From Variovorax ginsengisoli (GTDB taxonomy: Bacteria > Pseudomonadota > Gammaproteobacteria > Burkholderiales > Burkholderiaceae_C): 64,000 bases of DNA. Below, piece after piece: positions 56,569-64,000 of this stretch; positions within the stretch are counted from its first letter, which is position 1, and each line of letters starts with the position of its first letter. The notes under the pieces are model-generated. The model made no database searches. It was not told the DNA's origin and saw only the letters and a program-made list of their open reading frames with translations. The stretch covers positions 62,001 through 126,000 of the forward strand of contig NZ_JAUJZH010000008.1 in NCBI RefSeq assembly GCF_030486595.1. Direction: 5' to 3'. A program made the position numbers and the translations under genes.

Positions 56569-57843
56569 ATGTCCATCGTAGAAGTCAAGGTTCCCCAGTT
56601 GTCCGAGTCCGTGGCCGAAGCCACCATGCTCCAGTGGAAGAAGAAAGCCGGCGACGCCGTCGCCATCGATGAAATCCTGATCGAGATCGAGACCGACAAG
56701 GTCGTGCTCGAAGTGCCGGCCCCCGCGGCGGGCGTGCTGGCCGAGATCGTCCAGGGCGACGGTGCCACCGTCACCGCCGAGCAGTTGATCGCCCGGATCG
56801 ACACCGAAGGCAAGGCCGGCGCCGCCGCGCCTGCCGCCGCCGCACCGGCCGCCGCGCCGGCCGCGGCCCCCGCGCCGGCTGCGGCCGCAGCCGCTGCCAC
56901 CGGCGGCTCGAAGTCCGACGTCGCGATGCCGGCGGCCGCCAAGCTGCTGGCGGACAACAAGCTGAGCACCGGTGACGTTGCCGGCACCGGCCGCGATGGC
57001 CGCGTCACCAAGGGCGACGTGCTCGGCGCCGTGGCGGCCGGCACCACCGCGAAGGTGGCGGCACCCGTGCCCGTGCCGACCGGCGCGCCCAAGGCGGCGC
57101 TGCCGCAGGTTGCTGCGCCGACCCGCGCGCCCGACCTCGGCGACCGTCCGGAAGAACGCGTGCCGATGAGCCGCCTGCGCGCGCGCATCGCCGAGCGCCT
57201 GCTGCAATCGCAGTCGAGCAATGCCATCCTGACCACCTTCAACGAAGTCAACATGGCCCCGGTCATGGAGATGCGCAAGAAGTTCCAGGATGCGTTCACC
57301 AAGGAGCACGGCGTCAAGATCGGCTTCATGAGCTTCTTCGTGAAGGCCGCGGTGCATGCGCTCAAGAAGTACCCGGTGATCAACGCCTCGGTCGACGGCA
57401 ACGACATCGTCTACCACGGCTACTTCGACATCGGCATCGCGGTCGGTTCGCCGCGCGGCCTGGTGGTGCCGATCCTGCGCAACGCCGACCAGATGAGCTT
57501 CGCCGACATCGAGAAGAAGATCGCCGAGTTCGGCCAGAAGGCCAAGGACGGCAAGCTGGGCATCGAAGAGATGACCGGCGGCACCTTCTCGATCTCCAAC
57601 GGCGGCACCTTCGGCTCGATGCTGTCGACCCCGATCATCAACCCGCCGCAGTCGGCCATCCTGGGCGTGCACGCGACCAAGGACCGCGCGGTGGTCGAGA
57701 ACGGCCAGGTCGTCGTTCGCCCGATGAACTACCTCGCGATGAGCTACGACCACCGCATCATCGACGGCCGCGAAGCCGTGCTGGGCCTGGTCGCCATGAA
57801 GGAAGCGCTGGAAGATCCGTCGCGCCTCCTGTTCGACATCTGA
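56569..57843 (+). CDS. sucB: 2-oxoglutarate dehydrogenase E2, dihydrolipoyl succinyltransferase
   Basis: Core subunit, 424 aa, with one lipoyl domain (1-77, [12 protein letters not shown], Lys44 region), Ala/Pro linker, peripheral-subunit-binding domain about 118-153 ([16 protein letters not shown]...[10 protein letters not shown]) and catalytic domain with [13 protein letters not shown] near residues 392-404. The DKVVLEVP lipoyl motif distinguishes it from the pyruvate E2. Starts 64 nt after sucA; weak ribosome-binding site. Confidence 0.97.
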   Translation: MSIVEVKVPQLSESVAEATMLQWKKKAGDAVAIDEILIEIETDKVVLEVPAPAAGVLAEIVQGDGATVTAEQLIARIDTEGKAGAAAPAAAAPAAAPAAAPAPAAAAAAATGGSKSDVAMPAAAKLLADNKLSTGDVAGTGRDGRVTKGDVLGAVAAGTTAKVAAPVPVPTGAPKAALPQVAAPTRAPDLGDRPEERVPMSRLRARIAERLLQSQSSNAILTTFNEVNMAPVMEMRKKFQDAFTKEHGVKIGFMSFFVKAAVHALKKYPVINASVDGNDIVYHGYFDIGIAVGSPRGLVVPILRNADQMSFADIEKKIAEFGQKAKDGKLGIEEMTGGTFSISNGGTFGSMLSTPIINPPQSAILGVHATKDRAVVENGQVVVRPMNYLAMSYDHRIIDGREAVLGLVAMKEALEDPSRLLFDI

Positions 57844-57853
57844 GGAGCACCGG

Positions 57854-59284
57854 ATGTCTGACAAGCAATTCGACGTCGTCGTCATCGGCGGCGGCCCCGG
57901 CGGCTACGTGGCTGCGATCCGCGCGGCACAGCTCGGCTTCAACGTGGCCTGCATCGACGAGTGGAAGAACGCCAAGGGCGGTCCGGCCCTCGGCGGCACC
58001 TGCACCAACATCGGTTGCATTCCCTCGAAGGCGCTGCTGCAGTCGTCGGAGCACTACGAGCACGCCGGCCACAGCTTCGCCGACCATGGCATCAAGGTCG
58101 AGGGCCTGGGCCTCGATGTCGCCAAGATGCTGTCCCGCAAGGACACTGTCGTGAAGCAGAACAACGACGGCATCGTCTACCTGTTCAAGAAGAACAAGGT
58201 CGCGTTCTTCCATGGCCGCGGCTCGTTCGTGAAGGCCTCCGACGCCGGCTACGAAATCAAGGTCGAGGGCGCAGCCGAAGAGAGCATTACCGCCAAGCAG
58301 GTCATCGTCGCGACCGGCTCCAATGCGCGTCCCTTGCCCGGCGCACCGTTCGACGAGGAGAACATCCTCTCGAACGACGGCGCGCTGCGCATCGGCGCCG
58401 TGCCGAAGAAGCTGGCGCTGATCGGCTCCGGCGTGATCGGCCTCGAAATGGGCTCGGTCTGGCGCCGCCTCGGTGCCGAGGTCACGGTGCTCGAAGCGCT
58501 GCCGACCTTCCTGGGCGCGGTCGACGAGCAGATCGCCAAGGAGGCGCTCAAGGCCTTCACCAAGCAGAACCTCAAGATCGAGCTCGGCGTCAAGGTCGGC
58601 GAGGTCAAGTCGGGCAAGAAGGGCGTCTCGATCGCCTACACCGACGCCAAGGGCGGCGCGCAGTCGCTCGAGGTCGACAAGCTGATCGTCTCGATCGGCC
58701 GCGTGCCCAACACCATCGGCCTCAATGCCGAAGCAGTGGGCCTGAAGCTCGACGAGCGCGGCGCCATCGAGGTCGACGAAGAGTGCCGTACCAACCTGCC
58801 CGGTGTGTGGGCCATCGGCGATGTGGTGCGTGGCCCGATGCTCGCGCACAAGGCCGAGGAAGAGGGCGTGGCGGTGGCCGAGCGCATGGCCGGCCAGCAC
58901 GGGCACGTCAACTTCAACACGATTCCCTGGGTGATCTATACCTCCCCGGAAATCGCCTGGGTCGGCCAGACCGAGCAGCAGCTCAAGGCCAGCGGCCGGG
59001 CCTACAAGGCCGGCACCTTCCCGTTCCTCGCGAACGGTCGGGCGCGTGCATTGGGCGACACCACCGGCATGGTCAAGTTCCTGGCCGACGCGGCCACCGA
59101 CGAGATCCTCGGCGTCCACATGGTCGGACCGATGGTGAGCGAGCTGATCTCCGAAGCCGTGGTGGCGATGGAGTTCAAGGCCAGCGCCGAAGACATCGCG
59201 CGCATCTGCCACGCCCATCCGTCGCTGTCCGAGGCGACGAAGGAAGCGGCCCTTGCCGTCGACAAGCGCACGCTGAACTTCTGA
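57854..59284 (+). CDS. lpd: dihydrolipoyl dehydrogenase (OGDH E3)
   Basis: Second E3 of the window, 476 aa, without a lipoyl domain, the normal partner of 2-oxoglutarate dehydrogenase. FAD motif [17 protein letters not shown], redox disulfide Cys50/Cys55 in [16 protein letters not shown] motif [15 protein letters not shown], and C-terminal HAHPSLSEA with the catalytic His-Glu. Begins 10 nt after sucB. Having separate E3 enzymes for PDH and OGDH is common in Burkholderiales. Confidence 0.97.
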   Translation: MSDKQFDVVVIGGGPGGYVAAIRAAQLGFNVACIDEWKNAKGGPALGGTCTNIGCIPSKALLQSSEHYEHAGHSFADHGIKVEGLGLDVAKMLSRKDTVVKQNNDGIVYLFKKNKVAFFHGRGSFVKASDAGYEIKVEGAAEESITAKQVIVATGSNARPLPGAPFDEENILSNDGALRIGAVPKKLALIGSGVIGLEMGSVWRRLGAEVTVLEALPTFLGAVDEQIAKEALKAFTKQNLKIELGVKVGEVKSGKKGVSIAYTDAKGGAQSLEVDKLIVSIGRVPNTIGLNAEAVGLKLDERGAIEVDEECRTNLPGVWAIGDVVRGPMLAHKAEEEGVAVAERMAGQHGHVNFNTIPWVIYTSPEIAWVGQTEQQLKASGRAYKAGTFPFLANGRARALGDTTGMVKFLADAATDEILGVHMVGPMVSELISEAVVAMEFKASAEDIARICHAHPSLSEATKEAALAVDKRTLNF

Positions 59285-59288
59285 GTTC

Positions 59289-60389
59289 GTGACTACTGTC
59301 AGGCAGGCGTACGACGCGGAGCTGGCTGCGCGGGGTTACCAAAGCGACCCCGCGCAGCTGCGCGCCGTGGAAGCCCTCGACCGCTGCGCGCGCGAGTGGG
59401 GCGAGTACAAGGCGCAGCGTTCCAACGCCTTCAAGAAGCTGATCAACCGGCCGGAGATTCCGCGCGGGGTCTACATGTACGGCGGCGTCGGGCGCGGCAA
59501 GAGCTTCCTGATGGACTGCTTCTACAACGCGGTCCCGCTCAGGCGCAAGACGCGGCTGCACTTCCATGAGTTCATGCGCGAGGTCCATCGCGAGCTGGCC
59601 GAGCTGCAGGGCACGGTCAACCCGCTGGACGAGCTGGGCCTGCGGATTTCCAAGCGCTACAAGCTGATCTGCTTCGACGAGTTCCATGTCGCCGACATCA
59701 CCGATGCAATGATCCTGCACCGGCTGCTGGCGGCGTTGTTCGAGAACGGCGTGGGCTTCGTCACCACTTCCAACTTCAAGCCGGACGACCTCTACCCGGG
59801 CGGCCTGCACCGCGACCGGATCCTGCCGGCGATCGCGCTGCTCAACCAGCGGCTGGAGGTGATCAGCGTCGACAACGGCACCGACTACCGGCGCCGCACG
59901 CTCGAGCAGGTGCGTCTCTACCTGACGCCCAACGGCGCCGCGGCCGACAAGGAGATGCGCAAGGCCTTCGAGCGGCTGGCCGAGAGCGCCGACGAGAACC
60001 CGGTGCTGCACATCGAGTCGCGCGAGATCCATGCCCGGCGCAAGGCCGGGGGCGTGGTCTGGTTCGACTTCAAGACGCTGTGCGGCGGTCCGCGCTCGCA
60101 GAACGACTACCTCGAGATCGCGACCCAGTTCCACACCGTGCTGCTCTCCGACGTGCCGTACATGCCGGTGCGTATGGCCTCTGAAGCACGTCGTTTCACA
60201 TGGCTGGTCGACGTGTTCTACGATCGGCGCGTGAAACTGATCATGTCCGCCGAGGTCCCGCCCGAGGCGTTGTATACCGAAGGGCCCCTGGCCCATGAAT
60301 TTCCTCGCACCGTGTCGCGGCTCAACGAGATGCAATCGACCGAGTTCCTGGCGCTGGAGCGGCGCACCGTCGACACCCGCCTCACATGA
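59289..60389 (+). CDS. zapE: cell division AFG1-like ATPase ZapE
   Basis: AAA-type ATPase of 366 aa, GTG start at 59289, 4 nt after lpd. Walker A is MYGGVGRGKSFLMD, Walker B region is KLICFDEFHVADITDAM, and FVTTSNFKPDDLYPGGLHRDR and SEARRFTWLVDVFYDRRVKL are ZapE/YhcM blocks. In E. coli it modulates Z-ring assembly under stress; the mitochondrial relative AFG1 handles respiratory proteins, so co-transcription with OGDH may be meaningful. The next ATG overlaps its stop. Confidence 0.93.
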   Translation: MTTVRQAYDAELAARGYQSDPAQLRAVEALDRCAREWGEYKAQRSNAFKKLINRPEIPRGVYMYGGVGRGKSFLMDCFYNAVPLRRKTRLHFHEFMREVHRELAELQGTVNPLDELGLRISKRYKLICFDEFHVADITDAMILHRLLAALFENGVGFVTTSNFKPDDLYPGGLHRDRILPAIALLNQRLEVISVDNGTDYRRRTLEQVRLYLTPNGAAADKEMRKAFERLAESADENPVLHIESREIHARRKAGGVVWFDFKTLCGGPRSQNDYLEIATQFHTVLLSDVPYMPVRMASEARRFTWLVDVFYDRRVKLIMSAEVPPEALYTEGPLAHEFPRTVSRLNEMQSTEFLALERRTVDTRLT

Positions 60390-61066
60390 AGAACATCGTC
60401 CTTGCCTTGTTGTTGGGTGTCGCAGCGTTGCCGCTCTGGGCGCAGTCGAGCGCGACCGCGGCCGGCGCCGACCTCGACGCCGAGCGGGCCCGCCTGGCCG
60501 AGGAGCGCAAGGCGATCAGCGCCCGCTACGACGCCGACCGCACCGCCTGCTACAAGAAGTTCGCGGTCGAGGGCTGCCTGCAGGAAAGCCGGCAGCGCCG
60601 CCGCGTGGCCACCGACGACGTCAAGCGCCAGGAAGCGGAGATCAATGACCTGGAGCGCAAGCGCCGCGGCGCGGCGGCACTCGACAAGCTCGACGAAAAG
60701 GGCAGCAGTGCGCGCGCCAGGGAGGCCGATGCGAAGCGCGAGGAGTCGCTGAAGTCGCAGCAGGATCGCGAGCAGCGCGCCGCCGACCATGCGGCCGGCC
60801 GCACCCAGGCAGCCAGCGAAGCGGCCGAGAAGCAGCGCCAGTTCGACGACAAGCAGCGTGCCCATGCCGAGGAGCAGGCGAAGGCGGCGCGCCGCCGCGC
60901 CGAAGCGCCGGCTGCACGCCAGGCCTACGAAGACAAGCAGCGGCAGGCCGACCAGCATCGGGTGGACAACCAGAAGCGAAACGCCGACCGGACCAAGCCG
61001 CGCTCGGCGCCCCTGCCCGATCCGGGGACTGCGGCCACCCCGGCCGCGACGCCTACTCGTCCTTAG
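60386..61066 (+). CDS. secreted Ala/Arg-rich coiled-coil protein
   Basis: Not recognised. 226 aa, overlapping the zapE stop by ATGA. A clear Sec signal (MKNIVLALLLGVAALPLWAQ) is followed by an almost uninterrupted charged helix (about 28-205) of Glu/Arg/Lys/Ala heptads, with Cys only at two early sites (TACYKKF and EGCLQE) that could form a disulfide. The C-terminus is Pro/Ala/Thr-rich. Repeated RQ/DKQR segments give it low complexity. Likely a periplasmic rod or envelope protein; overlaps the PP2C gene tail on the other strand by 14 nt. Confidence 0.75.
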   Translation: MKNIVLALLLGVAALPLWAQSSATAAGADLDAERARLAEERKAISARYDADRTACYKKFAVEGCLQESRQRRRVATDDVKRQEAEINDLERKRRGAAALDKLDEKGSSARAREADAKREESLKSQQDREQRAADHAAGRTQAASEAAEKQRQFDDKQRAHAEEQAKAARRRAEAPAARQAYEDKQRQADQHRVDNQKRNADRTKPRSAPLPDPGTAATPAATPTRP

Positions 61067-61823
61067 GCAGGTCCTCGAGCTTCACGACGACGATCGAGAT
61101 GTTGTCGCCGCCGCCGTGGGCGCGCCGGCGGGCTTCGGCGACCAGCAGCTCGACGGCCTCGCGCGGCGGCTTCTCGGCCAGCAGTTCGCCCATCTCTATC
61201 GGGCTGAAGTAGTGCCATAGGCCGTCGCTGCAGGCCATCAGCACGTCGCCGGCCTTCAGGCGCGGGATCAGGTGGACGTCGACCGGGGGCGGGGTCGACT
61301 TCATGCCGAGGCAGCCGAGCAGGATGTTGCCCTGGGGATGCACGCTGGCCTCGTCCTCGTCGATTTCGCCGCGGTCCACCAGCACCTGCACGTAGGAGTG
61401 GTCCTTGGTGCGCTTGACCAGCCGGCCGTCGTGGAAGTGGTAGATGCGGGAGTCGCCCGCGTGGATCCAGGCGCAGTCGCCCTCCGGGTTCATGAGGAAG
61501 GCCGCCAGCGTGCTGTGCGGCTCCTGCTCGCTGGACACCGCCGTGAGCTTGATCACGGTGTGGGCTTCCTCGAGCAGCTGGCGCAGCATGCCGACCGGTT
61601 CGTCGCGCCCGGGCTTGTAGCGGGAGAAGAGCTGGCGCGCGGTCAGCAGCACCTGGTCGGAGGCCTTGCGTCCGCCGCTGCGCCCGCCCATGCCGTCGGC
61701 GACGACCGCCAGCACGCAGCCCGGCACGCGGGGGTGGGTGACGACCAGGACCTGGTCTTGCTGGTAGGGGCGGTCTCCCTTGTGGAGACCGGTGGCGGCG
61801 GCGAGTCGAAAGCCTCGGGTCAT
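61053..61823 (-). CDS. PP2C-family serine/threonine phosphatase (Stp1/PrpC-like)
   Basis: Metal-dependent protein phosphatase of 256 aa, ATG at 61823. Motifs in order: RPYQQDQ, VADGMGGRSGGRKAS, WIHAGDSRIYHF, ACSDGLWHYFSP and GGGDNISIVVV, giving the Asp residues that hold two Mn/Mg ions. No partner Ser/Thr kinase or FHA gene is beside it, although phosphatases of this type usually counter an Hanks kinase. Divergent from the DUF465/dinG pair across 118 nt. Confidence 0.93.
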   Translation of the reverse strand: MTRGFRLAAATGLHKGDRPYQQDQVLVVTHPRVPGCVLAVVADGMGGRSGGRKASDQVLLTARQLFSRYKPGRDEPVGMLRQLLEEAHTVIKLTAVSSEQEPHSTLAAFLMNPEGDCAWIHAGDSRIYHFHDGRLVKRTKDHSYVQVLVDRGEIDEDEASVHPQGNILLGCLGMKSTPPPVDVHLIPRLKAGDVLMACSDGLWHYFSPIEMGELLAEKPPREAVELLVAEARRRAHGGGDNISIVVVKLEDLPKDE

Positions 61824-61941
61824 GTGGCGCTGCTGCGCCGATGGCGCGGTTCTTGTTGTGAGGATGCTGACGGAACGAAGACGTATTATCGAGCGAACAC
61901 AGGCGCCGGCCGGACCGTCGCCGCTTCGCTTTTTTGACTGC

Positions 61942-62151
61942 GTGCCCTTGGACTCCAATCTTCACTCATTTTCCCGCCAGCTGATCGAACTGCGGATCGA
62001 GCATGCCGACCTCGATGCCACGATCGACCGGCTGGGCGACGTCGTGCCGCAGGACGAACTGCTGCTGCGGCGCCTGAAGAAGAGGCGGTTGGCTCTGCGC
62101 GACCAGATCGCGCGGCTGGTCGATCTGCTCGACCCCCAAGAGCCAGCCTGA
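61942..62151 (+). CDS. DUF465 (YdcH-like) protein
   Basis: Small helical protein of 69 aa from a GTG at 61942; TTG at 61948 is the alternative. The chain SFSRQLIELRIEHADLDATIDRL...ELLLRRLKKRRLALRDQIARL matches the DUF465 two-helix pattern. Function unknown; relatives are short cytoplasmic antiparallel coiled coils. Its stop overlaps the dinG ATG (TGATG), so the pair is probably co-translated. Confidence 0.8.
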   Translation: MPLDSNLHSFSRQLIELRIEHADLDATIDRLGDVVPQDELLLRRLKKRRLALRDQIARLVDLLDPQEPA

Positions 62152-64000
62152 TGCCGCTCGAACAAGAAGTGCGCGAGGTCTTCGCGCAGGGCGGGGTGCT
62201 CTCGCATGCCGCCGACCAGTTCCGGGAGCGCGAGGGCCAGACCCAGATGGCGCTGGCGGTGGCGCGCACCATCGAACAAGGCGGCGTGCTGGTGGTCGAG
62301 GCCGGCACCGGCGTCGGCAAGACGTTTTCGTACCTGGTGCCGGCGCTGCTGAGCGGCGAGCGGGTGCTGCTGTCGACCGCCACCAAGACGCTGCAGGACC
62401 AGCTCTTCGGCCGCGACCTGCCGCGGCTGGTCACGGCACTGGGCCTGCCGGTGCGCACCGCGCTGCTCAAGGGCCGGGCCAGCTACCTCTGCCTGCACCG
62501 GCTCGACCTCGCGCGCCACGACGCCTCGCTGCCGGAGCGCGGCTCGCTGCGCACGCTGGCCAAGATCGAGCAGTGGTCCAAGGCCACCCGCACCGGTGAC
62601 CTGGCCGAGCTGCCGGGGCTCGACGAGCGCTCGCCGCTGATTCCGCTGGTCACGTCGACGCGCGACAACTGCCTCGGCGCGCAGTGTCCGCAGTTCAAGC
62701 CCTGCCATGTCAACCTGGCGCGGCGCGAGGCCATGGCGGCCGACGTGGTGGTCATCAACCACCATCTGTTCTTTGCCGACCTGGCGGTGCGCGAATCGGG
62801 CATGGCCGAACTGCTGCCGAGCGTGCGGGTGGTGGTGTTCGACGAGGCGCACCAGCTCAACGAGACGGGCGTGCAGTTCCTCGGCGTCCAGCTCGGCACC
62901 GGGCAGGCGCTCGATTTCGCCCGCGACATGCTGGCGGCCGGGCTGCAGCAGGCGCGCGGCCTGGTTGACTGGCAGCAGCTGGTGGCGGCGGTCGAGCGCG
63001 GCGCCCGCGACCTGCGGCTGGCGGTCGGCAAGCAATGGCCCGGCGCCAAGCTGCGCTGGGCCGGCCCGGCGCCGGAAGGCGTTCCCGCGGCGGCCTGGGA
63101 GGACGCGCTGGGCGCCTTGCAGCAGGCCTTCGCCGACGCGGCGCGCGGCCTCGATACGGTCAGCGAGCTGTCACCCGATTTCGTCCGGCTGCAAGACCGG
63201 GCGCAGCAGCTCGCGCAGCGCGCCGAGCGCTTCGCCGAGGCCTGCGCGCTCGGATCGGTGCGCTGGGTGGATGTGGGCACGCAGCTGCGGCTGGTCGAAT
63301 CGCCGCTCGACATCGCCGAGGCGGTGCGGTCGCGGGTGCTCAAGACCGGTGGTGCCGAGCCGGAGGAGGACGACGACGACGCGCAAGGGCGGGCCTGGGT
63401 GTTCACCTCGGCGACCCTGGGCGACGACCCCAAGCTGCGCTGGTTCACCGAACCCTGCGGCCTCGAGGACGCCGAGGTGCTCCGGGTCCAGAGCCCCTTC
63501 GACTACGCGCGGCAGGCCGCGTTGTTCGTGCCGCGTGTCTTTCCAAAGCCGAATGACCCGGCCCACAGCCAGCAGGTGGCACTGCTGGCCGCACGGGGCG
63601 CCGGGGCTCTGGGCGGACGCACGCTGGTCCTGACCACCACCCTGCGCGCGCTGCGCACCATCGGCGAGGCGATGAAGGCGCAGTTCGAGCGCCTCGAGGC
63701 CGGACAGCGGCCCGAGGTGCTGGTGCAGGGCGAGCTGCCCAAGCGGGTGCTGATGGACCGCTTCCGCGAAGGCGCCAGCGAGGGCCGGGCGGGCTGCGTG
63801 CTGGTCGCGTCGGCCTCGTTCTGGGAGGGCTTCGATGCGCCGGGCGATGCGCTGCAGCTGGTGGTGATCGACAAGCTGCCGTTCCCGCCGCCCAACGACC
63901 CGTTGGTCGAGGCGCGTTCGCAGCGGCTCGAATCACAAGGGCGAAGCGCCTTCGGGGAGTATTCGCTGCCGGAGGCCGCAGTCTCGCTCAAGCAGGGTGC
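62151..64000 (+). CDS. DinG/YoaA family ATP-dependent DNA helicase (3' end cut by window)
   Basis: Superfamily 2 XPD-like 5'-3' helicase; 616 codons are visible and the frame is open at base 64000. Walker A is VEAGTGVGKTFSYLVPAL near residues 47-65. Fe-S cysteines lie between motifs Ia and II (SYLCLHRL, then NCLGAQCPQFKPC), followed by VVVINHHLFF and the DEAH box VVFDEAHQLNE. Helicase domain 2 shows FTSATLG, LVLTTTLRAL and ASFWEGFDAPGD. The YoaA branch is likely from the Fe-S layout. It resolves D-loops, R-loops or stalled forks. Starts inside the DUF465 stop codon. Confidence 0.93.
   Translation, partial: MPLEQEVREVFAQGGVLSHAADQFREREGQTQMALAVARTIEQGGVLVVEAGTGVGKTFSYLVPALLSGERVLLSTATKTLQDQLFGRDLPRLVTALGLPVRTALLKGRASYLCLHRLDLARHDASLPERGSLRTLAKIEQWSKATRTGDLAELPGLDERSPLIPLVTSTRDNCLGAQCPQFKPCHVNLARREAMAADVVVINHHLFFADLAVRESGMAELLPSVRVVVFDEAHQLNETGVQFLGVQLGTGQALDFARDMLAAGLQQARGLVDWQQLVAAVERGARDLRLAVGKQWPGAKLRWAGPAPEGVPAAAWEDALGALQQAFADAARGLDTVSELSPDFVRLQDRAQQLAQRAERFAEACALGSVRWVDVGTQLRLVESPLDIAEAVRSRVLKTGGAEPEEDDDDAQGRAWVFTSATLGDDPKLRWFTEPCGLEDAEVLRVQSPFDYARQAALFVPRVFPKPNDPAHSQQVALLAARGAGALGGRTLVLTTTLRALRTIGEAMKAQFERLEAGQRPEVLVQGELPKRVLMDRFREGASEGRAGCVLVASASFWEGFDAPGDALQLVVIDKLPFPPPNDPLVEARSQRLESQGRSAFGEYSLPEAAVSLKQG

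Noticed and set aside
1..64000. CRISPR array, insertion sequences, toxin-antitoxin or defence island
   Set aside because: No regularly spaced direct repeats, transposase, Cas, restriction-modification or toxin-antitoxin gene was found; the gene content is housekeeping and central metabolism.

Overview
The window is GC-rich chromosomal DNA from a Betaproteobacterium, most likely Burkholderiales, family Comamonadaceae, close to Variovorax. This rests on gene content and order (iscRSUA-hscBA-fdx, aceE-aceF-lpdA with a lipoyl domain on E3, sucA-sucB-lpd-zapE, a propionyl-CoA operon, intracellular PHB depolymerase) and on a GC-rich palindromic extragenic repeat of a type I associate with that genus. 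The genus call is inference; no rRNA is present. Nothing indicates a prophage, plasmid, insertion sequence or CRISPR array.

Layout. 1-2360: polyol/sugar ABC importer on the minus strand, cut by the window edge. 2532-5012: two MFS exporters on the minus strand, each preceded at the same distance by the same 12-bp palindrome. 5180-7380: a DUF2235 hydrolase and dusA. 7417-16567: a GntR regulator divergent from a propionyl-CoA operon (mutase, MeaB chaperone, carboxylase beta and alpha, biotin synthase, VOC-fold epimerase candidate). 16593-20609: lysE, rnfB-like ferredoxin, phaZ and an aromatic/aspartate aminotransferase, all minus strand. 20716-29279: uvrB, the isc iron-sulfur operon and dnaQ. 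29379-33563: tRNA-Val(CAC), an FAD oxidoreductase, a YqjD/YqjE-like membrane pair, pyrD and rpiA. 33581-37194: a DUF4124-glutaredoxin protein, prlC and folD on the minus strand. 37356-47524: a PAS sensor kinase/response regulator pair divergent from the pyruvate dehydrogenase operon. 47595-53344: NlpC/P60 hydrolase, PQQ-type sugar dehydrogenase, isochorismatase-fold hydrolase, small proteins, an HTH-TPR protein coupled to Ku, and a DUF3606 protein. 53622-61066: 2-oxoglutarate dehydrogenase operon, zapE and a secreted coiled-coil protein. 61053-64000: PP2C phosphatase, a DUF465 protein and a truncated dinG-type helicase.

How it works together. The region is mostly central metabolism and cofactor supply. 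Propionyl-CoA is carboxylated and isomerised to succinyl-CoA by an operon that also carries the synthase for the biotin its carboxylase needs and the chaperone for the B12 mutase. Pyruvate and 2-oxoglutarate dehydrogenases are both complete. The isc operon supplies iron-sulfur clusters for BioB, the RnfB-like protein and the DinG helicase.

The most unusual item is a 196-residue proteasome-fold protein (45111-45701) between E2 and E3 of the pyruvate dehydrogenase operon. It joins both neighbours by ATGA overlaps and keeps the residues expected of a threonine protease. It looks like the betaproteobacterial proteasome homologue class (BPH). Other leads are the paired palindromes before the MFS genes with a 12-base G tract beside one of them, the Ku/HTH-TPR coupling, and an iscR leader with an IscR-type site and a small Arg-rich reading frame.
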